Assembly (NCBI RefSeq): GCF_002910905.1
Contig: NZ_NEUE01000300.1
Location: 6,911-70,910, forward strand
Source: Streptomyces sp. SM11
GTDB lineage: Bacteria > Actinomycetota > Actinomycetes > Streptomycetales > Streptomycetaceae
DNA length: 64,000 nt
Direction: 5' to 3'
How positions within the stretch are numbered: position 1 is the stretch's first letter; each line of letters starts with the position of its first letter. The notes beneath the pieces are model-generated. The model worked only from the letters and a program-made list of their open reading frames with translations. It ran no database searches and had not been told where the DNA came from. A program made the position numbers and the translations under genes. Positions 8,581 through 16,910 of this stretch are shown here, one piece after another.

Positions 8581-10251
8581 GTGGCCAACGACGGATTCGA
8601 CTTCTCACCCGGGGCCCAGATCCCGATCCAGGGTTCGGGCGGCCAGAGCGTGGCGACCAACGCCCTGGCCTCGGCGGCGTATCGGGACAGTCCGGTGGAG
8701 ACGATCCTCGACGCCAACAGCGAGTGGCACAAATCGGAAGTAAAGCCGGGCTCCTCCAAACTCTTCAAGTCCGACTACTTCAAGCCGAATCTCGGTGAGG
8801 CGTTCGCCCGTGCCGTCCAGGAGCGCATGCTCGGCGGCGCCCGCAAGGCGCTCATCCAGTCCTTCGGCACGGACCCGCAGACCGTGGTGGAGCACTGCCT
8901 GTCGGCGAACAACCTGCGCAAGGCCCGGGACACCCGGCTCACCCTGGTGACCGTGGTGTGCGGTGTCCTGTTCCTGCCCGGCATGCTGGCCTGGGTGATC
9001 GCCTTCCGGATCCGGGACGTGCTCGACAAGTCCAAGGACACGGCGTTCCGTGCGGTCGGCACGGTGCTCCTGGCCGCCTTCGGGATCGGCGCGGCGGTCC
9101 TGATGGTCAAGCTCCCCCTGGACGGGCTGCTCGCGCTCTACCTCCGGGGCGCGCTCGTCGCCCCGGTGATCGGCTGGCTGATCGCCAAGCGGATCGCGGA
9201 GACCTCGGCCAAGGACATGCGGGCCCGCTGGGAGGGCCTGCTCTCCGGCACCGGGGTGATCGCGAAGATCCCCGAGGCGGTGCCGAAGAACCCCAACGAG
9301 ACCGCGCGGGAGGCCCTGCGCCAGGGTCTGGAGAAGCTGTCGGCCGAGCAGCAGTCGAACGCCGTCTTCTACGCCGGTCCCAAGGGCGTCCTCGGGATGG
9401 GCACCCGCTGGGGCAGCTGGCAGCTGGCCGAGGAGCTGCTCCCCAAGGACCCGGCGAAGGAGATCCACCAGTTCCGCAGCTGGGACCTGATCCGGATCAT
9501 CCACGACCAGCTGAAGATGCTGGAGCGCGGACCGCTGAACACTGGCGGCTTCCCCAAGCCGTCCGTGAAGCACTGGGTCGTCTCGCCCATCGGGGAGAAC
9601 GCCGACTCCGTCACGCGCCCCGAGGGGGAGGACGTCGCCACCTTCCAGGTGAAGCCCCACGAGATACAGCGGATCTGCAACCACCAGCAGTTCGGCAGCG
9701 GTGACCGGCACTATCTGGGCGTCCAGTTCACCCTGTGGGACGGCCAGCTGGTGATCACCATGATGATCACCGTCACCGTGCTCCACGAGACCCTGCGCAT
9801 CGAGGTCACGGGCCATGCGCTGGGGCCCGTCCACGGCTTGTTCCTCTCCAAGCCGGCGGCGAAGAAGAAGACGGTCAACAAGACCGTCCGCTTCTGGGAG
9901 ACCCGGGACGTCCAACTGGCCCTCGTGGACGCCAAGGAGGTCGTGCGGCTCGCCCTGCGGGCCCCGCTCACCTGGTATCCGCCGCTGCTGGACTACCTGG
10001 GCGGGAAGATAGTGCTGCCCGAGCCGTTCGGGCTGCGGCACGCCTGGGCGGCCAAGCCGTGGAACCACCGCTTCATGGCGGACGACGCGATGCGCGCCGC
10101 CACCCCGGTGCTGCGGGCCGTCCACACGGCGGCGATGCGCGTCCTCACGGAGAACGGCGTCGACACGGAGCGCTTCGACAACCGCTCGATGGTACTGAGC
10201 GGCCTCGTTCAGGACTCGGCCCCGCGCAAGGCCGACGTCTACGACGCGTAG
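8581..10251 (+). CDS. Conserved membrane protein of unknown function
   Basis: The protein is about 556 residues, with an N-terminal soluble part and two or three hydrophobic helices around residues 120-200 (LVTVVCGVLFLPGMLAWVIAF; AVGTVLLAAFGIGAAVLMV; LYLRGALVAPVIGWLI), then a long cytosolic C-terminal domain. I recognise no catalytic motif. The GTG at 8581 follows a purine-rich GTGGGGGCGACAG; an alternative start lies 45 bases upstream at 8536. The gene stands alone between the EF-G-like gene and a convergent HIT gene and ends in a strong hairpin. Homologues appear to be usual in streptomycetes at this position, from memory. Confidence 0.8.
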   Translation: MANDGFDFSPGAQIPIQGSGGQSVATNALASAAYRDSPVETILDANSEWHKSEVKPGSSKLFKSDYFKPNLGEAFARAVQERMLGGARKALIQSFGTDPQTVVEHCLSANNLRKARDTRLTLVTVVCGVLFLPGMLAWVIAFRIRDVLDKSKDTAFRAVGTVLLAAFGIGAAVLMVKLPLDGLLALYLRGALVAPVIGWLIAKRIAETSAKDMRARWEGLLSGTGVIAKIPEAVPKNPNETAREALRQGLEKLSAEQQSNAVFYAGPKGVLGMGTRWGSWQLAEELLPKDPAKEIHQFRSWDLIRIIHDQLKMLERGPLNTGGFPKPSVKHWVVSPIGENADSVTRPEGEDVATFQVKPHEIQRICNHQQFGSGDRHYLGVQFTLWDGQLVITMMITVTVLHETLRIEVTGHALGPVHGLFLSKPAAKKKTVNKTVRFWETRDVQLALVDAKEVVRLALRAPLTWYPPLLDYLGGKIVLPEPFGLRHAWAAKPWNHRFMADDAMRAATPVLRAVHTAAMRVLTENGVDTERFDNRSMVLSGLVQDSAPRKADVYDA

Positions 10252-10257
10252 CCGGAC

Positions 10258-10289
10258 GGGAGGGGAGGCCCGGCCGGGCCTCCCCTCCC
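10258..10289. terminator. Bidirectional terminator hairpin between convergent genes
   Basis: A perfect 32-base palindrome (16-bp arms GGGAGGGGAGGCCCGG) lies between the stop of the membrane protein gene and the stop of the HIT gene. It has no U-tract, as is common for streptomycete terminators. Confidence 0.75.
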
Positions 10290-10304
10290 CCGTACAGCAC
10301 GCGC

Positions 10305-10868
10305 TCAGCGGGCCGGCAGTTCGCCCGTCGGCCAGGCGTCGGCCAGCATCGCCCGGGTGTCGCCCAGCAGCTGGGGCAGCACCTTGGTGTGGCCGATGAC
10401 CGGCATGAAGTTGGTGTCTCCGCCCCAGCGCGGCACCAGGTGCTGGTGCAGATGTGCGGCGATCCCGGCCCCGGCCACCGAGCCCTGGTTCATGCCGATG
10501 TTGAAGCCGTGCGCCCCGGAGGCCGCCCTCAGCGCGACCATCGCCCGCTTGGTGAAGTCCGCCAACTCCGCCGTCTCCGGGCCGTCCAGTTCGGTGTAGT
10601 CGGCCACATGCCGGTAGGGAACGACCATGAGGTGGCCGCCGTTGTACGGATACAGGTTCAGCACCGCGTAGACGTGCTCCCCGCGTGCCACGACGAGCCC
10701 GTCCACGTCGGATTTCGCGGGGATCGAACAGAACGGACAGCCGTCCTCGGCACCCGGGCCGTCCGGCTTGTTCTCGCCCTGGATGTACGCCATCCGATGG
10801 GGCGTCCACAGACGCTGAAACGCGTCGGGCGTCCCCACGCCGATCTGCTGCTCCGGCTCACTCGTCAT
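10305..10868 (-). CDS. HIT domain hydrolase (Ap4A phosphorylase/hydrolase-like)
   Basis: The 187-residue protein carries the histidine triad HLHQHLVPRW near residue 145 and the N-terminal zinc-type CPFC pair with a DGLVVARG segment, the layout of actinobacterial HIT proteins acting on dinucleoside polyphosphates or nucleotidyl adducts. The ATG at 10868 (MTSEPEQQ) is preferred over an in-frame ATG four codons upstream. It is divergent from the potassium channel gene, with about 78 bases between them. The exact substrate cannot be told from sequence. Confidence 0.9.
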   Translation of the reverse strand: MTSEPEQQIGVGTPDAFQRLWTPHRMAYIQGENKPDGPGAEDGCPFCSIPAKSDVDGLVVARGEHVYAVLNLYPYNGGHLMVVPYRHVADYTELDGPETAELADFTKRAMVALRAASGAHGFNIGMNQGSVAGAGIAAHLHQHLVPRWGGDTNFMPVIGHTKVLPQLLGDTRAMLADAWPTGELPAR

Positions 10869-10946
10869 GCCGATCAGCATATTGCGTCACCCCGGCGGAG
10901 CGTGTCGCCGGGGCCGCACCGCCCGGCAGCCCGCGATGCTGAGGCG

Positions 10947-11624
10947 ATGAGCGACCGATCCGCCCCGGAGGCACCCGCCCGGCTGATCCGCTGGGAGCAA
11001 CGCACGGAGGTTCCCCTCTTCGCCGCGGGGCTGCTCTTCCTGGCGGGGTACGCGGTCCGGGTGCTGACCCCGCACGAGGCCGAGCCCTGGAACGACATCG
11101 CCCTGATCCTCGTCTGGTCGACCTGGCTGCTCTTCCTCGCGGACTATGTGACGCGGCTGCGGCTCAGTGGTCCGGGCGCGCGCTTCGTCCGCGTCCACTG
11201 GCTCGACACCCTGGTCCTGCTGCTCCCGCTGCTGCGCCCGCTGCGCATGGTCCAGGTCTACACGGCGGTGCAGCGACGACGTGACCGGCCGCGGCTCAAC
11301 CTGTACGCGCGGGTGATCTCGTATGCGGGCCTGACCTCCGTCCTGCTCGGCTTCTCCGCCGCGCTCGCGGTCTACCACCTGGAGCACACGGCCCCCGACG
11401 CCTCCATCCGTACCTTCGGCGATGCGGTGTGGTGGGCGTGCGCGACGCTCACGACGGTCGGTTACGGGGACGCCGCCCCGGTCACGTTCTGGGGCCGGAC
11501 GGTCGCGGCGGGGCTGATGGCCGGCGGTCTGGCGCTGCTCGGCGCGGTCACGGGGTCGTTCTCGTCCTGGCTGATCCAGGTGTTCACCCGGGAGGACGAG
11601 AAACGGCCCCCGGAGCGCGGGTAG
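10947..11624 (+). CDS. Two-pore-helix type potassium channel family protein
   Basis: The 225-residue integral membrane protein has about five transmembrane helices and a pore loop carrying the K+ selectivity filter TTVGYGD (about residues 175-181), followed by the last helix. Its size and the arginine-bearing LLRPLRMVQVY helix resemble reduced voltage-gated channels of bacteria, but the charges are too few to call true voltage sensing. The ATG at 10947 begins MSDRSAPEAP and precedes the first helix by about 20 residues. The stop codon lies inside the loop of a strong terminator hairpin shared with the convergent thrS. Confidence 0.88.
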   Translation: MSDRSAPEAPARLIRWEQRTEVPLFAAGLLFLAGYAVRVLTPHEAEPWNDIALILVWSTWLLFLADYVTRLRLSGPGARFVRVHWLDTLVLLLPLLRPLRMVQVYTAVQRRRDRPRLNLYARVISYAGLTSVLLGFSAALAVYHLEHTAPDASIRTFGDAVWWACATLTTVGYGDAAPVTFWGRTVAAGLMAGGLALLGAVTGSFSSWLIQVFTREDEKRPPERG

Positions 11625-11639
11625 CGCTCCGGGGGCCGT
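11603..11639. terminator. Bidirectional terminator hairpin containing the channel stop codon
   Basis: ACGGCCCCCGGAGCGC pairs perfectly with GCGCTCCGGGGGCCGT, a 16-bp stem, with the TAG of the potassium channel gene in the loop. It sits between convergent channel and thrS genes and can serve both. Confidence 0.75.
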
Positions 11640-11654
11640 CTCCCACCGGTCGGA

Positions 11655-13631
11655 TCAGACCTGTACTCGGTCCTCGACGGCCTTCGCGATCTTGGCGATG
11701 GCGTCGTCGACAGGAATGCCGTTCTCCTGCGAACCGTCGCGGTAGCGGAAGGAGACGGCGCCGTTGGCCATGTCCTCGTCACCAGCGATGATCATGAAGG
11801 GCACCTTGGCCTTCTGCTGGTTGCGGATCTTCTTCTGCATCCGGTCGGACGAGGCGTCCACGTCCACCCGCAGCCCCTGCTTGCGCGCCTTGGCTGCGAA
11901 CTCCTGGAGGTAGGGGATGTGGGCGTCGCCGATCGGGATGCCGACGGCCTGGACCGGGGCGAGCCAGACCGGGAACGTGCCCGCGTAGTGCTCCAGGAGC
12001 ACGGCGAAGAACCGCTCGATGGAGCCGAACAGGGCACGGTGGATCATGACCGGGCGCTGCTTGGAGCCGTCCGGGCCGGTGTACTCCAGGTCGAAGCGCT
12101 CCGGCAGGTTGAAGTCGAGCTGCACGGTCGACATCTGCCAGGTGCGGCCGATGGCGTCCTTGCACTGCACGGAGATCTTCGGGCCGTAGAACGCGGCGCC
12201 GCCCGGGTCGGGGACCAGGGGCAGACCCTGCTTCTCGGCGACCTGCCGCAGCGTCTCGGTGGCCTCTTCCCAGGTGTCGTCGGAGCCGACGTACTTCTCC
12301 GGGTCCTTGGTGGAGAGCTCCAGGTAGAAGTCGGTGAGCCCGTAGTCACGGAGCAGGTTCAGCACGAAGGTGAGCGTGCGGTCGAGCTCCTCCGCCATCT
12401 GCTCCTTGGTGCAGTAGATGTGCGCGTCGTCCTGCGTGAAGCCGCGCGAGCGGGTCAGGCCGTGCACGACGCCCGACTTCTCGTAGCGATACACCGTGCC
12501 GAACTCGAAGAGGCGCAGCGGCAGTTCGCGGTAGGAGCGGCCGCGCGCGTCGAAGATCAGGTTGTGCATCGGGCAGTTCATCGGCTTGAGGTAGTAGTCC
12601 ACCCCGTCGTCGAGCTGCATGGGGGGGTACATGCCGTCGGCGTACCAGTCCAGGTGGCCGGACTTCTCGAAGAGCTTGCCCTTGGTGGCGTGCGGGCTGT
12701 AGACGAACTCGTAGCCCTCCTCCTCGTGACGGCGGCGTGAGTAGTCCTCCATGGCCCGGCGGATGACGCCACCCTTGGGGTGGAAGACCGCGAGGCCGGG
12801 GCCGATCTCGTCGGGGAAGGAGAAGAGGTCCAGCTCGCTGCCGAGCTTGCGGTGGTCGCGCTTGGCGGCCTCCTCCAGGAACTCCAGGTGCGCCTTCAGC
12901 TCGTCCTTGGTCGGCCAGGCGGTGCCGTAGATGCGCTGGAGCATCGGGTTCTTCTCACTGCCGCGCCAGTACGCGGCGGCGTTGCGCATCAGCTTGAACG
13001 CCGGGATGAACCGGGTGGTGGGCAGGTGCGGACCCCGGCAGAGGTCCTTCCAGCACAGGTCACCGGTCTTCGGGTCGAGGTTGTCGTAGATGGTCAGCTC
13101 GCCGCCGCCCACTTCGACGTCCGCGCCGTCGTCCGAGGAGGCCGAGCCCTTGATGCCGATGAGCTCCAGCTTGTACGGTTCGTCGGCCAGCTCCTCGCGG
13201 GCATCCTCGTCGGAGACCACGCGACGCGAGAACTTCTGGCCCCGCTTCTGGATCTCCTGCATCTTCTTCTCGACGGCCTTGAGGTCCTCGGGCGTGAACG
13301 GCTTCTCGACGTCGAAGTCGTAGTAGAAGCCGTCCTTGACCGGCGGGCCGATGCCGAGCTTGGCTTCGGGGAAGAGCTCCTGCACGGCCTGGGCCATGAC
13401 GTGCGCGGTGGAGTGGCGCAGGATGTTGAGACCGTCCTCGGAGGAGATCTCCACCGGCTCGACGCTCTCTCCGTCCCGGAGCTCGTAGGAGAGGTCCTTC
13501 AGCTCGCCGCCGATACGCGCGGCGACGACGGTGCGCTGACCGGGGAAGAGCTCGCCGGCCGTCGTGCCCGTCGTCACCACGTGCTCTTCCCGCTCGGAAT
13601 CGCGTTGGATGATCACACGGACGTCTGACAC
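11655..13631 (-). CDS. thrS: Threonyl-tRNA synthetase
   Basis: ThrRS charges tRNA-Thr and edits mischarged serine. The 658-residue protein has an N-terminal TGS domain (1-70), an editing domain with HSTAHVMAQAVQELFP, and the class II catalytic core with MNCPMHNLIF (zinc-binding Cys), the motif 2 region RSRGFTQDDAHIYC, and motif 3 FGSIERFFAVLLEHYAG. The C-terminal anticodon-binding domain ends at VEDRVQV. The GTG at 13631 follows AGGAGA at a normal distance; the frame stays open upstream through an inverted repeat that does not look coding. It is convergent with the potassium channel gene. Confidence 0.97.
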   Translation of the reverse strand: MSDVRVIIQRDSEREEHVVTTGTTAGELFPGQRTVVAARIGGELKDLSYELRDGESVEPVEISSEDGLNILRHSTAHVMAQAVQELFPEAKLGIGPPVKDGFYYDFDVEKPFTPEDLKAVEKKMQEIQKRGQKFSRRVVSDEDAREELADEPYKLELIGIKGSASSDDGADVEVGGGELTIYDNLDPKTGDLCWKDLCRGPHLPTTRFIPAFKLMRNAAAYWRGSEKNPMLQRIYGTAWPTKDELKAHLEFLEEAAKRDHRKLGSELDLFSFPDEIGPGLAVFHPKGGVIRRAMEDYSRRRHEEEGYEFVYSPHATKGKLFEKSGHLDWYADGMYPPMQLDDGVDYYLKPMNCPMHNLIFDARGRSYRELPLRLFEFGTVYRYEKSGVVHGLTRSRGFTQDDAHIYCTKEQMAEELDRTLTFVLNLLRDYGLTDFYLELSTKDPEKYVGSDDTWEEATETLRQVAEKQGLPLVPDPGGAAFYGPKISVQCKDAIGRTWQMSTVQLDFNLPERFDLEYTGPDGSKQRPVMIHRALFGSIERFFAVLLEHYAGTFPVWLAPVQAVGIPIGDAHIPYLQEFAAKARKQGLRVDVDASSDRMQKKIRNQQKAKVPFMIIAGDEDMANGAVSFRYRDGSQENGIPVDDAIAKIAKAVEDRVQV

Positions 13632-13733
13632 CGGTCTCTCCTGTCTGAGGGGGCGCCTGCCTTCACATGGCCAAGCAATGCGAATCGTACCGAGCCGTAC
13701 GCCCCCGACGCGAACGCCTTCCTGGTGGGGCCG

Positions 13734-13831
13734 GGGCCCGGCGTTCGGATCAGGCTGGATCAGGGACACGACAACGCAGCAGATGCGCGTGCCGGGGCCC
13801 GCGAGCCCGGCATGATCCGAACGACAGGCCC
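13734..13831. repeat. Imperfect 98-bp inverted repeat between thrS and its upstream neighbour
   Basis: The arms share the core GTTCGGATCA with further matches on both sides (roughly 20 of 25 positions), enclosing about 50 bases. The right arm reaches the last base of the neighbouring gene's stop codon. It may be the terminator of that gene, a leader structure of thrS, or a small MITE-like element; I cannot decide between them. Confidence 0.5.
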
Positions 13832-15084
13832 TACGGCTCCTCCCCCGCGCACGCCTCCTCGAAGAAGTCCACGTTCTCCTGGAGGGCCTTCATCAGCCGG
13901 TCCCGTTCGGCCTCGTCGACCTGGACGGGCGCGACCTGCGAGGCCCCGGTGAGCCGCCGGAAGCCGCCCCGGTTCTCCAGCCGCCCCTCCACCTGCAGCG
14001 GCAGCCCCACGAGGTGGGCGTGGCCCGCGATGCGGTACGCCTCCTCGTCCAGCTCCACACGGACGTGCGCGACCTCGGCCCCGGCCAGCACCCGCAGCCG
14101 TACGATCCCGGCACCGCGCGGCCCCGAGCGGCGCAGCCGGACCACCGCGCCGGTCAGCCGCACCTGCACAGCGGGTTCGTCGCGGAGGTAGCGGGCTCCG
14201 GCGGCACGCAGGGCCGGGAGGTCACCCGGGGAGAACTCGACGGGGGCGGGGCGGACCGGGCAGCCGTCCGGGGTGCCCGCCGCGGGCGCCCACCGCAGGT
14301 CGATCCCGGCCCCCTCGGTGCCGCACACCAGGGCGATCAGCGCCTCGGTCAGCTCCCGGCCGACGCCCGCCGCGACCGCGCTGTCGAAGGCCTCCATGCC
14401 GCCGGTGGCCCGCTGGTAGTCCACCGCCTCGCGGGTGGCGTGCAGGGCGTGGCAGAGCCGGACGGCGACGGCGCGTCCGGAGGAGACGGGGACGTACGCG
14501 GTGAGGCCCCGGCCATCGGCTCCGGGCCCGATCAGGGCGTCGTCCAGGGCGGCCCGCGCCTTCCTGCGGTGCCGGGCCCCGTGGTAGCCGGCCCGGCCGC
14601 GGGCCGCGAGGGCCCCGGCCATGAGGACCTGCCGGGCGGCCGAGCGCAGCTCCTCCGCCTCGGTCCAGCCCGAGGCGCCCGCGGCCGCTGCCACCGAATC
14701 GGGGACCTCGCGCCACCAGCGGATCTCGTCGCTGGGCACGGTGAGGGAGACCAGGACGTCGCGGGCGGAGGGGTCGGCGCTGCGGCCGAGGGCGTCGAGG
14801 GCCTCCTCGATCAGCTCCCCGCTGTCGGGAAAGGCCACGCTCTCGGGCACCAGCAGGCTCGTCGCCCCGGCGGCGGATCCGGGCGGGGTCCAGCGGCCGT
14901 ACCGTCCCGGTGCTCCCCCGCGCCGCTGCCAGCCGTGCCGGCGCAGGAGGGCGGCGAGAACGGCGGGATCGGGTAGCTCCGCACCGGCCACGGCGACCGG
15001 CCGCGGCCCGGGACGGGCGGGGGGATGCGAGCGGGCGGCGGGCAGTCCCGCTCCGCCCGTGGGCTCGTCCATCGACCGGTGCAT
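13831..15084 (-). CDS. Protein of unknown function coupled to the DUF4365 gene
   Basis: I do not recognise the family of this 417-residue soluble protein. It is rich in Arg, Ala and Glu, without transmembrane helices or a signal peptide, and ends in a segment containing an OB-fold-like run (VQVRLTGAVVRLRR to LQVEGRLENRG). GGAGGGAG precedes the ATG at 15084 by five bases; a second ATG at 15072 is possible. The start codon overlaps the stop of the DUF4365 gene as TGATG, so translation is probably coupled and the two products likely act together. A nucleic-acid-related job is inference from that neighbour. Confidence 0.8.
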   Translation of the reverse strand: MHRSMDEPTGGAGLPAARSHPPARPGPRPVAVAGAELPDPAVLAALLRRHGWQRRGGAPGRYGRWTPPGSAAGATSLLVPESVAFPDSGELIEEALDALGRSADPSARDVLVSLTVPSDEIRWWREVPDSVAAAAGASGWTEAEELRSAARQVLMAGALAARGRAGYHGARHRRKARAALDDALIGPGADGRGLTAYVPVSSGRAVAVRLCHALHATREAVDYQRATGGMEAFDSAVAAGVGRELTEALIALVCGTEGAGIDLRWAPAAGTPDGCPVRPAPVEFSPGDLPALRAAGARYLRDEPAVQVRLTGAVVRLRRSGPRGAGIVRLRVLAGAEVAHVRVELDEEAYRIAGHAHLVGLPLQVEGRLENRGGFRRLTGASQVAPVQVDEAERDRLMKALQENVDFFEEACAGEEP

Positions 15085-15680
15085 CAGGGTCTCCCTCCGG
15101 CCCCGACCCGGGCCATGATGTCGCAGAGTGCGCGGTCGTCGAAGATCCGCGAGGTCGGGATGCGCACAGTGGTCCGGTGCCGGCCCGTCACCGCGTGGCC
15201 GGCCAGGTTGGTCCAGTAGCAGCAGTGGCGCAGGTCGAGGCTCCCGGGCCCGGCGCGCAGCCAGTCGTCCTGGCTGCGGGGCACGAGCATCACGACCAGG
15301 ATCTTGTGCACCGACACCGGGCTGCGGGCGAGCTTGACGAGGTGGGCGTTGTCGAGCGTGAAGGAGAACGCCCCGCCCGCCGGGTGCGGCGGTATCTGGT
15401 AGGTGCACTTGAGCTGCACCTTGATGGTCACTTCGTCGTCGACGGTGTGGGCCGGGGCGCCGTGGCTGACGTGCCAGTCGATGCCGTTGTCGGGGAAGGG
15501 CTGGGACAGCGAGCATCCCGCCGCCGCCGCGACGGCGTGCAGATAGCCCACCTGAAGGGTCTCCATGCAGGCGGTGGTGGCGAGGGAGCCGCGCAGCGGC
15601 GCGTCCGGCTGCCGCGGCAGCCGCGGCCCGAAGGCCTCGGCGCGGGTGGGTCCCCCGGGGTCGGGCTGCGCGAGCGCCAT
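15084..15680 (-). CDS. DUF4365 domain protein, restriction-nuclease-like fold
   Basis: The 198-residue protein matches the DUF4365 layout: a helix with a conserved Glu (METLQVGYLHAVAAAAG), a turn with NGIDWHV, and a strand with VQLKCT. E-x(n)-GxD-x(n)-QxK is the active-site pattern of PD-(D/E)XK-like nucleases, and all of these residues are present, so the site looks intact. The stop overlaps the start of the next gene by one base. The gene is divergent from an exonuclease gene across 227 bases. DUF4365 domains are found in several defence-related proteins, but this copy sits in a conserved chromosomal setting, so a repair or housekeeping role is equally possible. Confidence 0.78.
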   Translation of the reverse strand: MALAQPDPGGPTRAEAFGPRLPRQPDAPLRGSLATTACMETLQVGYLHAVAAAAGCSLSQPFPDNGIDWHVSHGAPAHTVDDEVTIKVQLKCTYQIPPHPAGGAFSFTLDNAHLVKLARSPVSVHKILVVMLVPRSQDDWLRAGPGSLDLRHCCYWTNLAGHAVTGRHRTTVRIPTSRIFDDRALCDIMARVGAGGRP

Positions 15681-15907
15681 GGCTCCGTGTGCCTTCCGGG
15701 CGTGCCGATCGATGGCAGGTGGCCTGCCGGCGGGGTGTCGTGGGCTGGGCGGATCGACGGACGTCGGAGGTAACTTCCGTACGTCTCAACTGTGTTGTCA
15801 CCGCATCGGACCGCCCGCAAACGGCGTATCAGGCAAACAGCCCGGGTATCACCGATATCGGGCAGAGGAATCATTCCATCTGCCGTGCAGGTGCGAGGAG
15901 TTCGGGG

Positions 15908-16633
15908 ATGATGCACTGGTTCGAGGGGCCACTGGCCGCTTTTGACACGGAGACGACAGGCGTGGACGTCGAGCAGGACCGGATCGTTTCGGCCGCTCTC
16001 GTCGCGCAGGACACCGCGGGCGGTCGCGTCCGCGTCACCCGCTGGCTGGTCAATCCGGGGGTTCCGGTCCCGCCCGGGGCGACCGAGATCCACGGTCTGA
16101 CCGACGATCACCTTCAGCGCAAAGGGCGTTGGCCCGCCCCGGTGATGGACGAGATGGCCCGCTCGCTGGCGGAGAGCTGCGCGACGGGCCGGCCGCTGGT
16201 CGTGATGAACGCCCCCTTCGACCTGACGCTGCTGGACCGGGAGCTGAGGCGGCACCGGGCATCGTCACTGGCCGGCTATCTGGACGGCGTACCGATGCGC
16301 GTAGTGGATCCGCGGGTGCTGGACAAACACCTGGACCGCTACCGCAAGGGCCGCCGCACGCTCACCGATCTCTGCGCGCGTTACGAGGTGGTGCTCGACG
16401 GGGCCCACGACGCGGCGGCCGACGCCACCGCCTCGCTGGAGCTGGTGCGGGCGGTGTGCCGGCGCTTCTCGGCCCGGATGGAACGGCTGTCGCCGTCCGA
16501 GCTGCACACCCTCCAGGCGACCTGGCACGCGGCCCAGGCGCGTGGCCTGGAGGCGTGGTTCGCGAAGAACGGGACGCCGGAGGCGGTGGACCCCGCGTGG
16601 CCGCTGCGCCCGGAACTGCCCGCGGCGGCTTGA
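15908..16633 (+). CDS. DEDDh 3'-5' exonuclease, DnaQ/RNase T-like
   Basis: A 241-residue stand-alone exonuclease of the DnaQ superfamily. ExoI is AFDTETTGVD (Asp and Glu), ExoII is VVMNAPFDLTLLD, and ExoIIIepsilon is the AHDAAADA segment with the His and Asp of the DEDDh set. Such proteins act as proofreading-like or DNA repair exonucleases. GAGGAG lies seven bases before the ATG at 15908; another ATG follows directly. It is not fused to a polymerase or GIY-YIG domain. It is transcribed away from the DUF4365 pair and ends in a strong hairpin shared with the tRNA-Val gene. Confidence 0.9.
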   Translation: MMHWFEGPLAAFDTETTGVDVEQDRIVSAALVAQDTAGGRVRVTRWLVNPGVPVPPGATEIHGLTDDHLQRKGRWPAPVMDEMARSLAESCATGRPLVVMNAPFDLTLLDRELRRHRASSLAGYLDGVPMRVVDPRVLDKHLDRYRKGRRTLTDLCARYEVVLDGAHDAAADATASLELVRAVCRRFSARMERLSPSELHTLQATWHAAQARGLEAWFAKNGTPEAVDPAWPLRPELPAAA

Positions 16634-16657
16634 GGGGGTCGAGGGGGTGGGACATGC

Positions 16658-16694
16658 GAAAGCCGGTCCGCGTGATGCTGGCGGACCGGCTTTC
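16658..16694. terminator. Terminator hairpin between exonuclease and tRNA-Val
   Basis: GAAAGCCGGTCCGC pairs with GCGGACCGGCTTTC across a nine-base loop. It follows the exonuclease gene on the plus strand and the 3' end of tRNA-Val on the minus strand, so it can end both transcripts. Confidence 0.75.
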
Positions 16695-16699
16695 CCCGG

Positions 16700-16771
16700 T
16701 GGGCGATACTGGGTTCGAACCAGTGACCTCTTCGGTGTGAACGAAGCGCTCTCCCACTGAGCTAATCGCCC
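16700..16771 (-). tRNA. tRNA-Val (anticodon CAC), copy 1
   Basis: The 72-nt cloverleaf has acceptor GGGCGAT/ATCGCCC, D arm TAGCTCAGTGGGAGAG, anticodon arm CTTCG-TTCACAC-CGAAG with anticodon CAC, and T arm GGTTCGAACCC, with A as the discriminator base. No CCA is encoded. It is identical to the copy at 19813-19884. Confidence 0.97.
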
Positions 16772-16910
16772 GGGAACGGGTTGAACCATACAGGGCTCCG
16801 TGGGCTTCGTTCAAACTCCTTCCGGTAGCGCTCTACTCAGGACGTCGTGGCCGGGAAGTGAGTATCCGAGCGCATGTACGGGCAGCATGGCCGGGGCCAC
16901 ACTCCCGTAC

